Source of the DNA: Micromussa lordhowensis
Lineage: Eukaryota > Cnidaria > Anthozoa > Scleractinia > Lobophylliidae
DNA: 64,000 nt
Reading direction: 5' to 3'
NCBI GenBank assembly: GCA_964020085.1
Contig: OZ026609.1
Coordinates: 4,748,803-4,812,802, forward strand
In this document: positions 1 to 12,641 of the stretch, piece by piece
Layout: the number at the start of each line of letters is the position of its first letter
How positions within the stretch are numbered: the stretch's first letter is position 1
Made by a program: the position numbers and the translations under genes
The notes under the pieces: generated by a model
Told to the model about the DNA's origin: nothing
Databases searched by the model: none
What the model saw: only the letters and a program-made list of their open reading frames with translations

Positions 1-115
1 TCTGTCCTGTTATTGACGACAAATTTCGTCATAACATTGTCAAAGCTATCGGATCGTGGATCCACAACTACTTTGACAATGTTATGACGAAATTTATGAT
101 CAATAACAGGACAGA
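1..115. repeat. foldback (MITE-like) inverted repeat
   Basis: The first and last bases are inverted complements: TCTGTCCTGTTATTGA at 1-16 pairs with TCAATAACAGGACAGA at 100-115. Pairing resumes further in (TTTCGTCATAACATTGTCAAAG against CTTTGACAATGTTATGACGAAA). The loop is about 20 bases. It looks like a short nonautonomous foldback element. It starts at base 1, so it may extend beyond the window. Confidence 0.8.
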
Positions 116-2796
116 CGCATAAAAAACTGTTAATTATATAAATAATCAGCCTTGTTGCCAGGATCTCTCATCCTAACCCTTTGGGACCCCTCGGGTCGAG
201 CGAAGACAGGGGGCGTAACCTCGGCGTAACCTTGGGAACGAAGTTGATAAAAACCCGGATTATCATGTCACCACAAATATGGTGCCGCGCGTTTGTCTCA
301 TGGACAGGCGGGAAGAAACGAACTTTGCAACAGTAGTTAGCCAATCAGAAAGTCTCAGAGTACAGTCATGTCATTTAATTTTTTTGACAACTTTTGACGC
401 CCGAAACCGTGACTTCGCTTTCTGCTGCCTTTACACACGACGTCTGGCCGAGCTGCAAGTTTGATAAGGTCCATAAAAGCGAAGTAAATCGACTTTTCTT
501 ATCCTCTTGACACAGGTAAGCTCTGAAACTTCAAACGCCCTGTAGCTTGTGTTTAATTGAATGCGTAGTCAGCTTGGCTGAGTGTTAAGGCTCGATAAGG
601 CGCTGTTCTTGTAGATCTTTTGTCCATGTCAAAAGTTGAATTTGTTGAGTCCTGAGCTTTACTCGTCGGCCTTGTGTATCACTGAAACACAAGCAACTGG
701 TGAGTTGGTTACAGCCATTTTTTTGTTTGTTTTTTTTTTCTTTTAGTAAATTCCCTCCAAATTCAAGGCCCTTCATGCAATGACCAAAGTTTCTAAACAC
801 AAGTTGATTTGTACTTGAAGTACTTGAAGCTTAAAAGAGCTAAGCTAAACTTAAGCTGTGCCAATTTGAAATGAGAATAGTTGGAATTCAGGTCGCTTTC
901 AAAACGTCGATCTAACGTTTCCCCGCGATTAATAAGTTGTTAATTACTGTACTAATCGATGCATCCTTTCCAGGAAAAATGCGAAGTCCTTTTCTGTGGT
1001 AAATGGGCGTCAATCACAGACAACAATTAACTTCTTTAGAAATGATGTCATGTTTTGTCCTCTTTGAGTTTTTGTCACGTAGTTTGCCCGCTTTCAATTA
1101 GAACGGGAAATTAAGCATAAAAGAAGATATTAAGTTTCCGAATTTTGCAACACTGAATGAATTCAAAAAAGATGAAAACCTGACCGGAATATATTAGTTT
1201 TGTTAATTACAGCATTTTAATACATTCCGTTATTACATCACATTCCTACGTTGATCGAAAGTTTTCTATAAAAAAATACTGATTTGAAAGCGAAAGTGGG
1301 GAACTTGACAAATCTTAGCTGCGTTTGTTTAAGATGTTGTACACACTGAATTACACTGAATCGTCAGTTAGGCGGCATGAGAATTTAAAACGCCGATCAA
1401 CTTGGCTAAAAATTCACTGATTCCGCCCGCTGAAAATCAAAGTTGTCATAGTTAAAAAGTTCGATCAATTATAATACGCGTGGAAATCTTTTGTGGGTGG
1501 TAAATAAGGGAAAACCACAAACATCACGCACGAATCCACTCGTAGAAATTTTGTTTCTGTGTAAATTTAGTTGTATTGAAAGTCTTCGGGCAAATTGTAA
1601 TTTTAGCGATTTTGTAATTATTTAGATGAAACTGAGGAAAACGGATAAACGTTTTTGTACTAAACGTGCGTGAAGTCAGCCAGGAGAAAACTGTAAATTT
1701 CCGTTACAAGCGAATTGTTTTCCGTATTCGTCCATTTTTGTTTCAAAAATAAAAAATATATGGTCTTTCGGAAATGAAACCACTTTAAAACAGTTTCCGT
1801 GTCAGCCGTTAAACAGCGTTCTTGGAATCATTTGCTGAGGGAAAAGTAACATCAAATATATAGCGTTTCCGTTGATTAAACTTGTCATAGTTAATTAAGG
1901 GAAATTTTATGTACTTGAAAAACACCGTCAGCTTTTACCTTAATAGTTTTATGAAGTCAACGTCGTGTCAGCCTATTTGAGAGAAAAAAAGCGTTTTCGG
2001 TCAAAAATGTCCTGGCATGGTGATGTAAACTCAACAAAAGTTTCGGAAACTTGTCTTATTCAAAGAGGATATTGTTCAATAATATTTGGAGAACAAACAG
2101 AGGGGAGGACAGCATGTAAAGAAAATCCGCGGAATGAAATTTAGAAAGAGAGATCGATAAAAAAATCTGCTTTATAATATAAAGTTTCTTTGGAAAGAAC
2201 TTAAAATGCAATCGACATTGTGATTTGGGTGAAAAAGGTGAGAGAATAAAAGAGAACAAAAAGATTATCTTCTGAAGTATCGTATAAAAGTACAGCTAGT
2301 ATCCTGATTTCGCTTATCGACCCTTCGGGTATTTGGTTTTTGTTATTTCTGTTTCACATTATTCACTCGCCCCGACTTCCGAGACATGGAGTTAAACTTT
2401 ACTTCAGCCACGTTGTTTCGCATAGAAATGTTAATTTTGAAACTAAATATTCAGTTTGTTAATCTTTTCCAAGGTCTGTTCATTTTTGTGGCAAAGCAAC
2501 GAAACCGCAAGCGATTGGTCCGCCATCAACACAAGTAAAGAAGTAACAATGTGCTTATTCACCCAGCGTGAAAAATGACAGTGTGGACTTAATATGAACA
2601 ACAAAGGAACTGAATTTACTTCCAGTGTACTTGAATTGATTTACATGCGCTAATAGGTTATGCTAATGCAACACAATCGAGTTTACTATGTGAGATCATC
2701 GAGTCCTTTGTATTCGGGTCTTCTTTGCGATTTCTTTTGTTCCGTGCACGTGAGCATACATGTTAGCACCTCTGTTTCAAATGTATTTCTCACGTT
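116..2796. other. noncoding stretch, no gene seen
   Basis: No open reading frame here is long enough or protein-like enough to call, and I see no exon with matching splice sites and phase. The DNA is AT-rich with short homopolymer runs. It is most simply the intergenic region upstream of the F-box gene. Confidence 0.6.
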
Positions 2797-3037
2797 TTCA
2801 TTGGTCCCGATGTAAATTTTCCGCGTTGTGATTGGTTGTTTGTTAATAGGACACATGAGACGTAAGGGGTATTTAAATATTCGCGGTTGATGAAAGTCAG
2901 GATTTTAGTGACAGCGAATTTTTCCTGCTAATAGAGGTCTGCGAACTCGGAGCGCTTTTTGGTCGATTTTCTTGGCTTAGGAAAGCAGCTTAAGGCTTTC
3001 TCTTGCCCTTAAAGATCAACTGAACGTAAAGGTGAGT
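2797..3037 (+). promoter_or_regulatory. putative promoter and untranslated first exon of the F-box gene
   Basis: Two ATTGG (inverted CCAAT) motifs near 2799 and 2831 precede a TATA-like TATTTAAATAT at about 2869-2880. A GTGAGT donor follows at 3032. A well-formed acceptor (pyrimidine tract, then CAG at 5202-5204) lies 35 bases before the ATG at 5240, so a leader exon of roughly 2900-3031 spliced to 5205 would make sense. This is inferred only from motif order; no transcript evidence is available. Confidence 0.4.
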
Positions 3038-5204
3038 CTTTTAAACCGGTAATCACTCGATTTTGCAAGCTGAGGCCATCGAACTGGTTAACTTCAAAGA
3101 TGGTAACACAAACCGTGGATACGGGTTGTATTCAAGGTCCGCGGGCAGCTCGTTTCTCCAAGAGGATAATTCCAATGAAAATGTGATCTTTAAGGAAAGG
3201 CATTTTTTAAATTAGTGTTTGTAGATTGGATTCTTCTTTTTCTGACTCGCGTCTGATCGCGTGAATAAACCGCATGGAATATCAGAAACACGGGGACGTG
3301 TTTTCCTCGAAACTTTTCCATAGTTTATCTCTTGCACTAGCAAGGAATTTTGTGTTCGAAGACAGCTTATCTGATCGCTATTTTGGTGGTCTTGGTGCTG
3401 TCCTTAAACAAGCTTCACGTTTCCCAACCGAGAATTTATTTTACTCGATAATCGACGAAAAATTCAAATAATTCTTCGATATGGTTTAAGTTCTTTGTGG
3501 GCGATCTAATACATATTCACAACTTCTTACAACAAAGCTGGCACATTAAGAACCAGTTTGCTCGATTTTTAAAGCTTTCCTGGTGGAATTATCGGAAAAA
3601 ATCTCGCTTAAAGGTTGTAACAGCAGCAAGTACATTAAATGCAACAAAAAAACGCTACGCTGAATTGGCGCTTAGCTCACAGAATTCACCGAACGTTGAT
3701 TGTTATTGTAAGGAAATCTATGAGGCGTTGAGGTGAGAAGAAATGAGTTGTTGTAGAAATTACTGCACATTTGTGATAACTTGATCCTTTTTCTTAGGGT
3801 ATTTGGATGGTACGATCATAAACATTTTGCCCTGCTAGTTTTGATCAAAATGTGCCATGGAATTGAAGGCGAAACGCCGAGCAAAAGTTCTAACCAATGT
3901 CTTCATGCATAATTCTGAAATGCCACATGTCATTGCAAATTTGGTATCAATTTTTAATCTTACATGTAAAATACAAGGCATTGAAAACTCAGGAAAAATC
4001 GGCCACGAAAGCTTCTACAAATCCAGTTGACTTGCATATATAAAGTTCCTTCTACGAAAGCGCTTTGTAACAACAGCTCAGACAGGTATAAGAAGCAGGG
4101 TCGAGAAGGGTCGAAAATCTTGCTGTGAATTTTGATGTTAGAAAATATTGTGTGGTTCTTGCAGGCGGCTTTTTGGGTAAATTGTATAACTCTGATTCTT
4201 TTTATGAACACTTTACTTCAGTTTAGGATGAAAAATGGCCGTAGTATTCGTGTGAACACCACAGCGCTCTCCAAGACAAGAAATTCGAGCCGAAATTGTC
4301 CCTCTACGACCTCTTCAATCTTCCGTGCGTATTGAATTTCTCGAGGGATCAAAACAAATTTTTATTCTGCAGGGTTCAAACAATAAAAATAACCCATGAA
4401 TTTTAAAATACCGCTTTTAAATTGGCCAAGCCTTGTAGGAGTTGACCACATTACCATATGAATAAAAAATCGCTATCTCAGAATTTTAAACAAGCATTTT
4501 CGTACGGTTTTACTCCGAGTGTTGCTGTATACTTGTTTCAGTGCAGGCCGCTTCTAAGATAACATTGTAACGATTGGAAAAAGGGTTAGGACATATAACT
4601 TATAACTCTTCATCTTTGAATTTTGCTCCTTCTGTGAACCCAAGAGCTCACTAAATGTGCCAAACATAGGGAAATTATATCAAATTTGCTAGTGTTTTCC
4701 TGCACTGATGAGCTTGTGGTTGAATGTGGTATACCGTATACCTCTGGCATTTGTGGAATGGAAATCATTAATAGCGTTTCTTTCAGCCACTTAGTTACGC
4801 CTGCTCATAGAGATCTCAGATGACATTATCATACCCTGAGGAGAGGTTTAAGTTACAAATCCACTATTACATTTTCTTGGGTCAAAGTTGAACTGATTGA
4901 TTGCTAAAAAAACTGAGAAGAGAAATCAAAAGTAATGGAAGATAATTTTATTTTAAGTTAAACAATATCTGCAGTATGTCTGGAGAACTTTTCTTTTTGT
5001 CTTGCAAATCAGGGTTTTGATATATTTAAGTAATCTATGTGATTAATTTGATAGAAGATTATTGTCAGCTTAAAGAGGATTATTAATATATGTACAAATG
5101 CTCGAAAAAGTGTTTTGATTGTAATGTAGTATTTATTTTTTTACAAAGCTCTACAACAGTGAACAACTCTTAAAGTACTTAAGCCATACCCTTTGCCTCC
5201 TCAG
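3032..5204 (+). other. probable 5' UTR intron of the F-box gene
   Basis: This stretch lies between the putative GTGAGT donor at 3032 and the acceptor ending at 5204. Two open frames (3274-3471 and 3497-3736) sit here, but neither has recognisable similarity and they do not join in phase, so I do not call them as genes. No clear repeat structure was seen. Confidence 0.4.
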
Positions 5205-5239
5205 TTGTTCTTGAAAACCTTCTTTCGTGAGAAGACAGA

Positions 5240-8200
5240 ATGCCTCCGGGAACAAAGAAAAGAAAGACAGAGGACTGTTGCCATGGAAATTTTATCAGTG
5301 GCAGTCCACGCTATGTGACAAGACTCTTCCTCAGAGAACGGCGTGCAAGTGGAATTGAAAGTATAGGCCAATACTTTGGTAGCCTTCCTCCAGAGATGTT
5401 AAACCTTCTGTTCTCTTATCTTGATGCCCCGGCATTGTCATCCTTAGGAGCTACGTGCCGAGTTCTGGACTCTTATGCTAAACGCATGTGGAAACCTCTA
5501 TGTACAAGACTGGGCCTTGCTCACAAACCCACAGTATTGTGTGTTGCAAATCCTTTGAGTGAAGCATCAGCGTTTTCATACGATAAGGCAGTTGAACTTT
5601 GCAGAGGCGAGAAGCGTTGGGAAATAATGGCAATGCGCAGTTGGTTGTACTCAAAATGGAGGTGTGTGGTGTGTTATCGTAACTGCTCCCATAGGGTGGA
5701 CGTCCATTTTGATGTGACTCTCTGTGATGGTTGTCATCCTTTGTTTTACAGACGCAAATGCCATGCCAAGGTTTGTAGAGGATCTAGTCTTTTATGGTTT
5801 AATATTATTTAGAATCACATAATTGAATACAATCTTGCATTTTGATTGGTTTGCGAAGCGAGGTATTTAGCGTGGAATTGCGAGGCTAAGTGATATTGTT
5901 TTGCATCTATGGAACAACTGTTGCCAAATTGTAACAACTGCAAAAACATTTTTCTACAATGTCTTCCTACAATTTTATTCAATTATGTGATTCAAGGAAA
6001 ATTCATTACCTGACTCGTGAATTCCTCGTTAAATTGCACTTGAAAACCAATATCGCACTCATTGCTTCGCGATTTGTGCGATATCAGTTTTCGCGTGTAA
6101 TTTAATGCGGAATTCACGAGTCAGGTAATGAATTTTCCTATAGAAGTGTGATTCCCTTGTGCTTAACAAATTGAGGAAATTACAAGAGAAAAGATGGGGG
6201 GGGGGGTTGTATGCAGTAGCCAGAAAACAAAGGTACCCTGTATACCCCTGTTCAAGAGTGGTGCTATGGGCATGTTAAGAACACAAAGTGGTGAAATGAC
6301 AAAATGGTATTACAGTTTACTAGCCTTAATAGTGCTCCAGTAAGTTTGGTGCTCATCTTGAAAATATCCACACTACCCCACAGAAGGGATTGGAATTTCC
6401 AGGAGTTAAGGACTTCTGTAAGACCAAAACATTAAAAGAAATGTATGAAGCTTATTTGGATTTCCAGAGGGGTGCCAGCCGGTCTTAGCAAAAATCCCTT
6501 CTGTGGGGGAGGTACAGATATTTTCTGGAACTGCATCTTTCATGCTTTAAACACACCCTGGCACTGTGGTGGCAGTAAAGAACGTAATGCAAGGACCCTG
6601 GCCGAACTTGGTCCACTGCAGTACCAGTACAGTGTATGTTGGGCAAGACATTTTACTCTGCACCTGATACATTGCATGTAGTTAGCTCTAATCCACCCAG
6701 GGGTCAGGGTTGGGAAGAGTAAATGTACTCTGATGGCTGCCAACAAAAATCATGCGTACTATTGACTTAAAACATTAGTCTACTATATAAGTAACTACTG
6801 TCCTACTTATGAATGTCTGATTCTTAAAAAAAGATAGAAAATTCTGTTACATACTCCCCACAATCATCACCAAATTCATTCTAAACTTTGTGACAACCCT
6901 GCAGTAGTATAAGTGCACTGTTGCTACAGGTGCCAATTAACAAAAAACGAAATCTGGGAAAAATGTCAAATTTACATGTACCTTCTTGACTCCAAAAAAA
7001 GTTGTTATAAGTAGTGCTCTGTCATTATTCAACCACTAGATGCATCAAATTAAAAAACATTTTAACCCAAATCAGTCAAAATATGCGACTGCATGAAAAT
7101 GTTAGTATTTCATACACTTTTCTTTGTATTGTCTGGGAGATTAATGGTGATCTCTATGTGAGATATCTGTATCCAGGAGTAACCTGTGATGGACTTAACA
7201 GTTCCAATTTACAAATGTAGGAGCCAGTTAATTATAATTACTCTTACTACTATATGTCCTCTTCTGTAGGAGCAATTCAGTCTGACAGAGAGAGATCTCA
7301 GGACTTTAGACAATGACTCTTATGAATTCTTAGTATCTGACCTCATAACTATTGCCAGAAGAAAATACGGCAGCAGGGAAGCACTACAAGAAAGACTTAA
7401 CCACAAACAGCGACAGAAAAACATGAGAGAAGCCGAAAAACAGTGCGCCTTGGTCCAAAGGGAGAGAGAAGTTTTAAGGGCACTGGAAACCTTGAACAGC
7501 TCTTACAGTGAAATAGAAACTGTTGATGCGCGTTGTATGCCTTATGTTAGCACTCCAGCGAGCTATCAGTACCATCCACAGCAATCTGCGGAGGATGCTG
7601 CTAAATGGCTCATTGGGTGGAAGAACAGACAGGAAACACGGCACAAGTTGTTGATGGCGGAGATTGAGGCGAGGTCATCACGATGCAAAGGCTGTAGAGC
7701 ACGCTATGATTACCGGTTAGTATGTATAATTGTCATGATGATGGGCATGTTTAAAACATGAAATGACGGAATGGCACTTAATTTCGTCATTTCGTGTTTC
7801 AAACAGGCCCCATGATGATTGCTGTCTCAGTTTGAGCCTAAAATGTAGAAATATTGAACAGACCAAGTTTGGGTTATGTTCAGGAGAACCAGGACAATGT
7901 CCAGTCCTCCAACAATCAACAAAAAATGAGCAAGGTCAATTTCATGTAATGACCAAACATGCTTTATTTTTTTTTGTCTATAACATTTTTTTAACACAAA
8001 ATGGTTGCTAAAAAAGACCAGCAACCTCTGAATGGATGAAAGCTGGACCAGCTGCTCGTATCACTAGCTAGGCCATACAATTGAACCATTCAGTTTTGTC
8101 TGGATTAACAATAAGTAACTTATTTAATTAATAGTCTTGTAGTATATTACAATTATCAGTTTAGTAAGGCGCAACAGAGCTTTGGTGATGAAGTTTTGGA

Positions 8201-11200
8201 CTTAAGAGCTCAGTCACTGTATTCCGAGTTATTTTGGCTAAAATTGGACGAAATTTCCTTTAAACTGAACGAGACCTCAAAATAATAGATTACTTGCATG
8301 TAGATATATAGAAAAAATATGAAAGAGATTATAATAAACCATAAAGGAACAAGGATGGTTAAGGATGGAAAATTGTCAGGGATTACAAATGATGGACTTA
8401 AAAAATTTAGGCCAAAAATTTCAACATACAATGTATACAAAACCTTGACATAGCTCCTTTAAACTTAGTGTTGCCAGAGGCAGCTTTCCTTGTTTTCAAT
8501 GATAACATTATCGTTGTCCTTTGTTGCCAATGATGTCAAAGGCTGACAACTTACAACTGGAAACGGAGCCAGTTGTCTGTGACAATGTTCAACACGAGCT
8601 GAATATCAGAACCTGGTCACCAAACTTTTGTCATGCCTTACTCAACTGATAACCGTAGTAGATCATCACACATTCATAATATGTGCTGGCCTTGGGAGTC
8701 CACAAACATCTGAAAAACATACACAGAAAAGTTTCTTTTGCAATATTGGATTACTGGTATTAACTAAATCACACTGGAAACAACATGTCCTAGTGTGTTT
8801 AATTTGTTTCAAGTTATATGTATATAAAATTTAAAGACCAAATCACTTGTCATGAATGACATGGGAGATTACTCATGACAATTTTATTTTAAAAACATGT
8901 ATACTGCTCTTGCTTCCACAAGCTACATGTACATGAACCACTTGTAAAACATTTTCTCCTTCGGATAAAACTACTGTAATATAGTTCAATTCTCTTAGTT
9001 CGGATCTGAGGAATTCAAGGTCCAATTGAAAGTAATTTTATAAATTTATGCAGATCTCTCTCCAGGCTGCCCTCGGTGACAAAGTGCACTCATGTTCTAG
9101 AAGAGAATGCAGCAAAGTTGATGGAAACAATTAAGGACAACTTTCACCATGACATTGTTCATTACACTCGGCATGGACAGCTGTCAATGGAGACGGGCGT
9201 GTACGACATGGAACATCGTTCAGCTCAAGAGCTCTTCTTGAGGAATGAGAGAAGAACAAAGTTGATGGAGGAACTGAATGCTAAGAAAGCTGAGTGGCCC
9301 TCCATCCTTAATGGTAAGTGCTAAGGTGACACCTTTGTTCAGCCTTTAAAATAATATTTACAGAACATAGAACACACATGCAGGGTTTGTTAGTTCAGCC
9401 AACAGGAGCTGCACACAGAGAACCATTTTATATTATTCTATTAAGTATTTATTTATGCTGTAGATAAGTATTTATCAACTTCAACATCTATTAATTTTTG
9501 TAAGCTAGTTATTAGCTATTGACTTAAGTTAGGTGTTCCCAATTAGCTAATCTATAGCTAAATACACTGACTTAATAGAGTTCTCATTCATGATTCATTC
9601 ATATGCAGATAACCATTAAACAACAATTCTCTTTTTCACTGATTTTGATTGGCTCATTGAAAGAAAATTGTTATCTACATTGTACACTCTGCATAATTGT
9701 TTTTTGCAGCAGAGGAAGAAATCGACTTTGGGGGTAAACAAACCTCCTGAGTACATGTTTTCAATTAACTCTATAATTTCATGTACTAATAATAATGACT
9801 TGGAATGTGTATTTGAGAAGTACTGGGCAGGGCTGTATGAGCATGCTTGATGGGCCCTGGTTGTGGACTTGTTATCACTGTGAAGCCGAAGCCTATAAGT
9901 GAATCAAAACTGTCAGTGAAGGGTTAACATAAGGTACATGAGTACAAGTAATCTTTGAATCTATTTTATCACCCAAACAGGACAAAAAGATGCAATGAAC
10001 TGTAACTATGCTCAAGATTTCATCTACAAGGGTGTCGCTGTAATGGACAGTGATGGAAACAAATGTCGTCTGCGTAACGCCAAGGATGTGGCCAGGGTGA
10101 TTTTGGCGAAGGCACATGGGTGGCATTCTAGATATACAGACGTGATGAACGAGTTGGCAAAGAAGGGATTTATTCCACCATTCGACATGCTGAAACTCGA
10201 AGGCCATCTGTTAATGGATGACTTTGTTGAGAGCTCTGTAGTGGTAAGAAAACATTCTTGTGTTTGCTATAATTCTTTACAGTAGCATAGCAAAATTTGA
10301 ATTTTCCTCTCAGTTACCTTGCATTAATGGGATCACGTGTAATAAAGGCATCCGCAGTCAGCGTCAATCCATCCCTTCGTTTGACATCAAGATCAACACT
10401 TGATCACATCTCCATCAATACTCGGTAAATACTTGATCGACATCTCCATTGATACTCGGCCGACAATCTAACAGTCAACTAATTTTTGCTGACATGCCAT
10501 TTGAGTGTCAATCAATACATATGAGTTGGTAGACACTGCTAACCATTCAAGTGTCAATGGAGATGTTGATCAAGTGTCAATCGATTGTCAATGGAGTGTT
10601 GATCGACATTCGACCGTGGACCCCTGTAGTACATGATCCCATTAATGTTCATGCCGTGTTCCTGATTCCACATGTGCGGTTTTGCACACCCTATGGAAAC
10701 AAAAAACATGCTTTCAATCTATTTCTTGAATACGATCATCAAAACAAAGGAAGCTTTAAACTGTACAGCTCTACTTAGAAAGAATAAAAACCAGTAATTC
10801 ATTTCGTTTATCAAGTTGAAATAAATTTTGGTGAAAAATTATATGTGATGTTTTAAAAGATCTTTTTATTAACAGGTTCACGGTGATAACATTGTTGCTT
10901 GCTCAGCCGTTGAAGTTGCTGACAGAATAGCAGTGATTGAAGGTTTAGAAGAAGAGCAAAAGTCGTCAGCAGCACTAAGATGTGCCAGGATTTATGCAGA
11001 ATGCAATCGAAAACCTGGTAAGGCCTGTTTGTTATAACTGCTTGGCTAAGATGATTGGGTAATTTGGTTTTATCAACTGGGTTGATAATGTGAATTGGCC
11101 ACCGTAAAGAGATTCGGATTCGGATTCACTCTCATTTGCTCGCGGTTAGGGTCTATTATTTTGTTGGTTAGGGTAATACAACACTACAAATATAAATGTA

Positions 11201-12641
11201 GTTTTAAAAACAACTAACAACTTCTGAGAAAAATATTGAGGGAAGGGGGTCTGGTGGATGGCATCTAATGTTGACCAATGAAACAAAAAAGAGTGTGAAA
11301 GGTTTGGTTGCTTTGCAGATATCAATGCCTTGAGACAGATACGGAAAAGCAGTCTTGTGAAAAGTCTGAATGTAAAGTCTTTCTCTGAATGTGGCCCCAG
11401 TTCTGACAGACGATGGTCACCGGTGCATGAGTACATCAACTGGTAAGATTTATTAAACATAAAACATTAAGTTGGGATCTAATGCTTTCAATAACATGCA
11501 AATACAGCAATAAAAAACTGAATCAACTGTTCCATTAAATACGGCTGTCAATTATCTTTTTATAGTAATTAGGAGCTGTAGCTATTAATAAGAAAACAAT
11601 AAGAGGAAAATTATTATATTAGTATTTTTCTAGCTGTGTTCTATTGGAAATCTGCAAATGGGACTGGTTTTGTCAAATGTTTTCCTTTTAAACAATAGTG
11701 TTTGTGTTAAGGAACTACTGTATTGGCTGATAGTTGCCCCACAGAAAATTAGATGTTCTTACAACAAACATTTGCCTGAGAAGCAAAGCTTAGGGCAAAT
11801 ATACTAGTTCTAAGAACATCAAATTTCCAAGGGGCAACTATCAGACCAATAGTTTCAAGACATAAACACGCATAAAAGTTATTGTCCTTAATGTTCACCA
11901 CTAAATTTTCTTTCGCGCCAGTTCAAAAATCATATTGAATTATTTCCAACTTTCTTAGATGAAAGCCGTGAAAAGCCAAATGTAAAATTTGAAAAAGAAA
12001 ACAAGAAAAACACACTTAGTGCAGTTTCAATTGTTTATTTTTTATAAGCCAACTTGGACTTTGGTTACTGAAAAAGTTCCAAGGATGAGTTCTATCCATC
12101 TGGGTGTTTTCCTCAAATGGGCACTACATGCATGTGCTGATAGTGTCTCTCGCGGATGAACACTATCGCATTATGTGATCAATTTAAACCATTAAGAATC
12201 GGAGAATATTTAGTGGTCAACTATAATCGCTGATAGACAACAGACGTGTGCATGCTGCCCTTGAAACTATCCTTAATTTTAAATACACAAAATTGTAGGT
12301 TTGGTGCTGTATTCCTGTAGGGTGTCTACTAAACACAATTGGACTAACTGCCATTGTTTCTAATATGCAACTCATCTATACCTTGTTGACTATTTGCTCA
12401 TAGAAAACTCGGGATGTGGAATGAGAAATAAACCAAGCTTCTAGTTATCAACAAAGTTCACCATAATTAAAATATGATACCATTGTAAATTTGACATCAT
12501 ATTAATTTTACTTTCTGTGTTGTCCTTTGTAGTGGAACAACTACATCACTGTTTGGATACAAGCTCACGACACCTGAAGCAGTAGCCTGTTTAATAAGGT
12601 TGAAGAGAGAGATTCTCGCTCAAACAAAGATGCTTAATTAG
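5240..12641 (+). CDS. F-box protein with CxxC zinc knuckle, 624 aa, seven coding exons
   Basis: Exons 5240-5770, 7270-7715, 9054-9313, 9981-10243, 10876-11017, 11319-11442 and 12533-12641 join with matching phases at every GT-AG junction to 625 codons including TAG. Residues about 49-90 form an F-box (LPPEMLNLLFSYLDAPALSS...), the Skp1-binding module of SCF ubiquitin ligases. A CxxC...CxxC pair (Cys142, 145, 162, 165) follows, probably a zinc knuckle resembling XPA-type fingers. Residues about 190-330 are highly charged and probably helical. The C-terminal half (from about 420) has no domain I can name. The basic N-terminus (KKRK at 6-9) may be a nuclear signal. Role by family: substrate adaptor for ubiquitylation; the substrate is unknown. 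The start is the first in-frame ATG after the acceptor at 5204. The introns hold several foldback elements. The exon model is strong; the specific family name is not assigned. Confidence 0.88.
5995..6139. repeat. foldback MITE in F-box intron 1
   Basis: The first 31 bases (from AGGAAAATTCATTACCTGAC) are the exact inverted complement of the last 31. The interior pairs imperfectly (AATATCGCAC against GTGCGATATC). This is typical of a short hairpin-forming nonautonomous DNA element. Confidence 0.85.
6361..6524. repeat. imperfect foldback repeat in F-box intron 1
   Basis: CCCACAGAAGGGATT near 6377 pairs with AATCCCTTCTGTGGG near 6493. The outer ends AAAATATC and GATATTTT also pair. Related end sequences (GATATTTTCTGGA) recur at about 17697, suggesting a family present at least twice in the window. 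Confidence 0.6.
7737..7819. repeat. short foldback just after F-box exon 2
   Basis: The arm beginning CATGATGATGGGCATGTTTA pairs imperfectly with the arm running from CGTCATTTCGTGTTTCAAAC to CATGATGA. It starts about 20 bases downstream of the exon 2 donor. Confidence 0.6.
10322..10647. repeat. MITE-like element in F-box intron 4
   Basis: The ends are inverted: CATTAATGGGATCACGTG at 10322 and GTACATGATCCCATTAATG ending at 10647. The interior repeats short motifs related to TTGATCGACATCTCCATTGA in both orientations. Confidence 0.65.
11721..11852. repeat. MITE in F-box intron 6, same family as 54454-54552
   Basis: Inverted ends of about 40 bases (GGCTGATAGTTGCCCC ... GGGGCAACTATCAG) enclose a short AT-rich loop. 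A second copy with the same GATAGTTGCCCC and GATGTTCTTA blocks lies at 54454-54552. Confidence 0.75.

Noticed and set aside
3274..3736. Two adjacent open frames in the putative F-box leader intron
   Set aside because: They lie in different frames, no splice pair joins them, and no family is recognisable.
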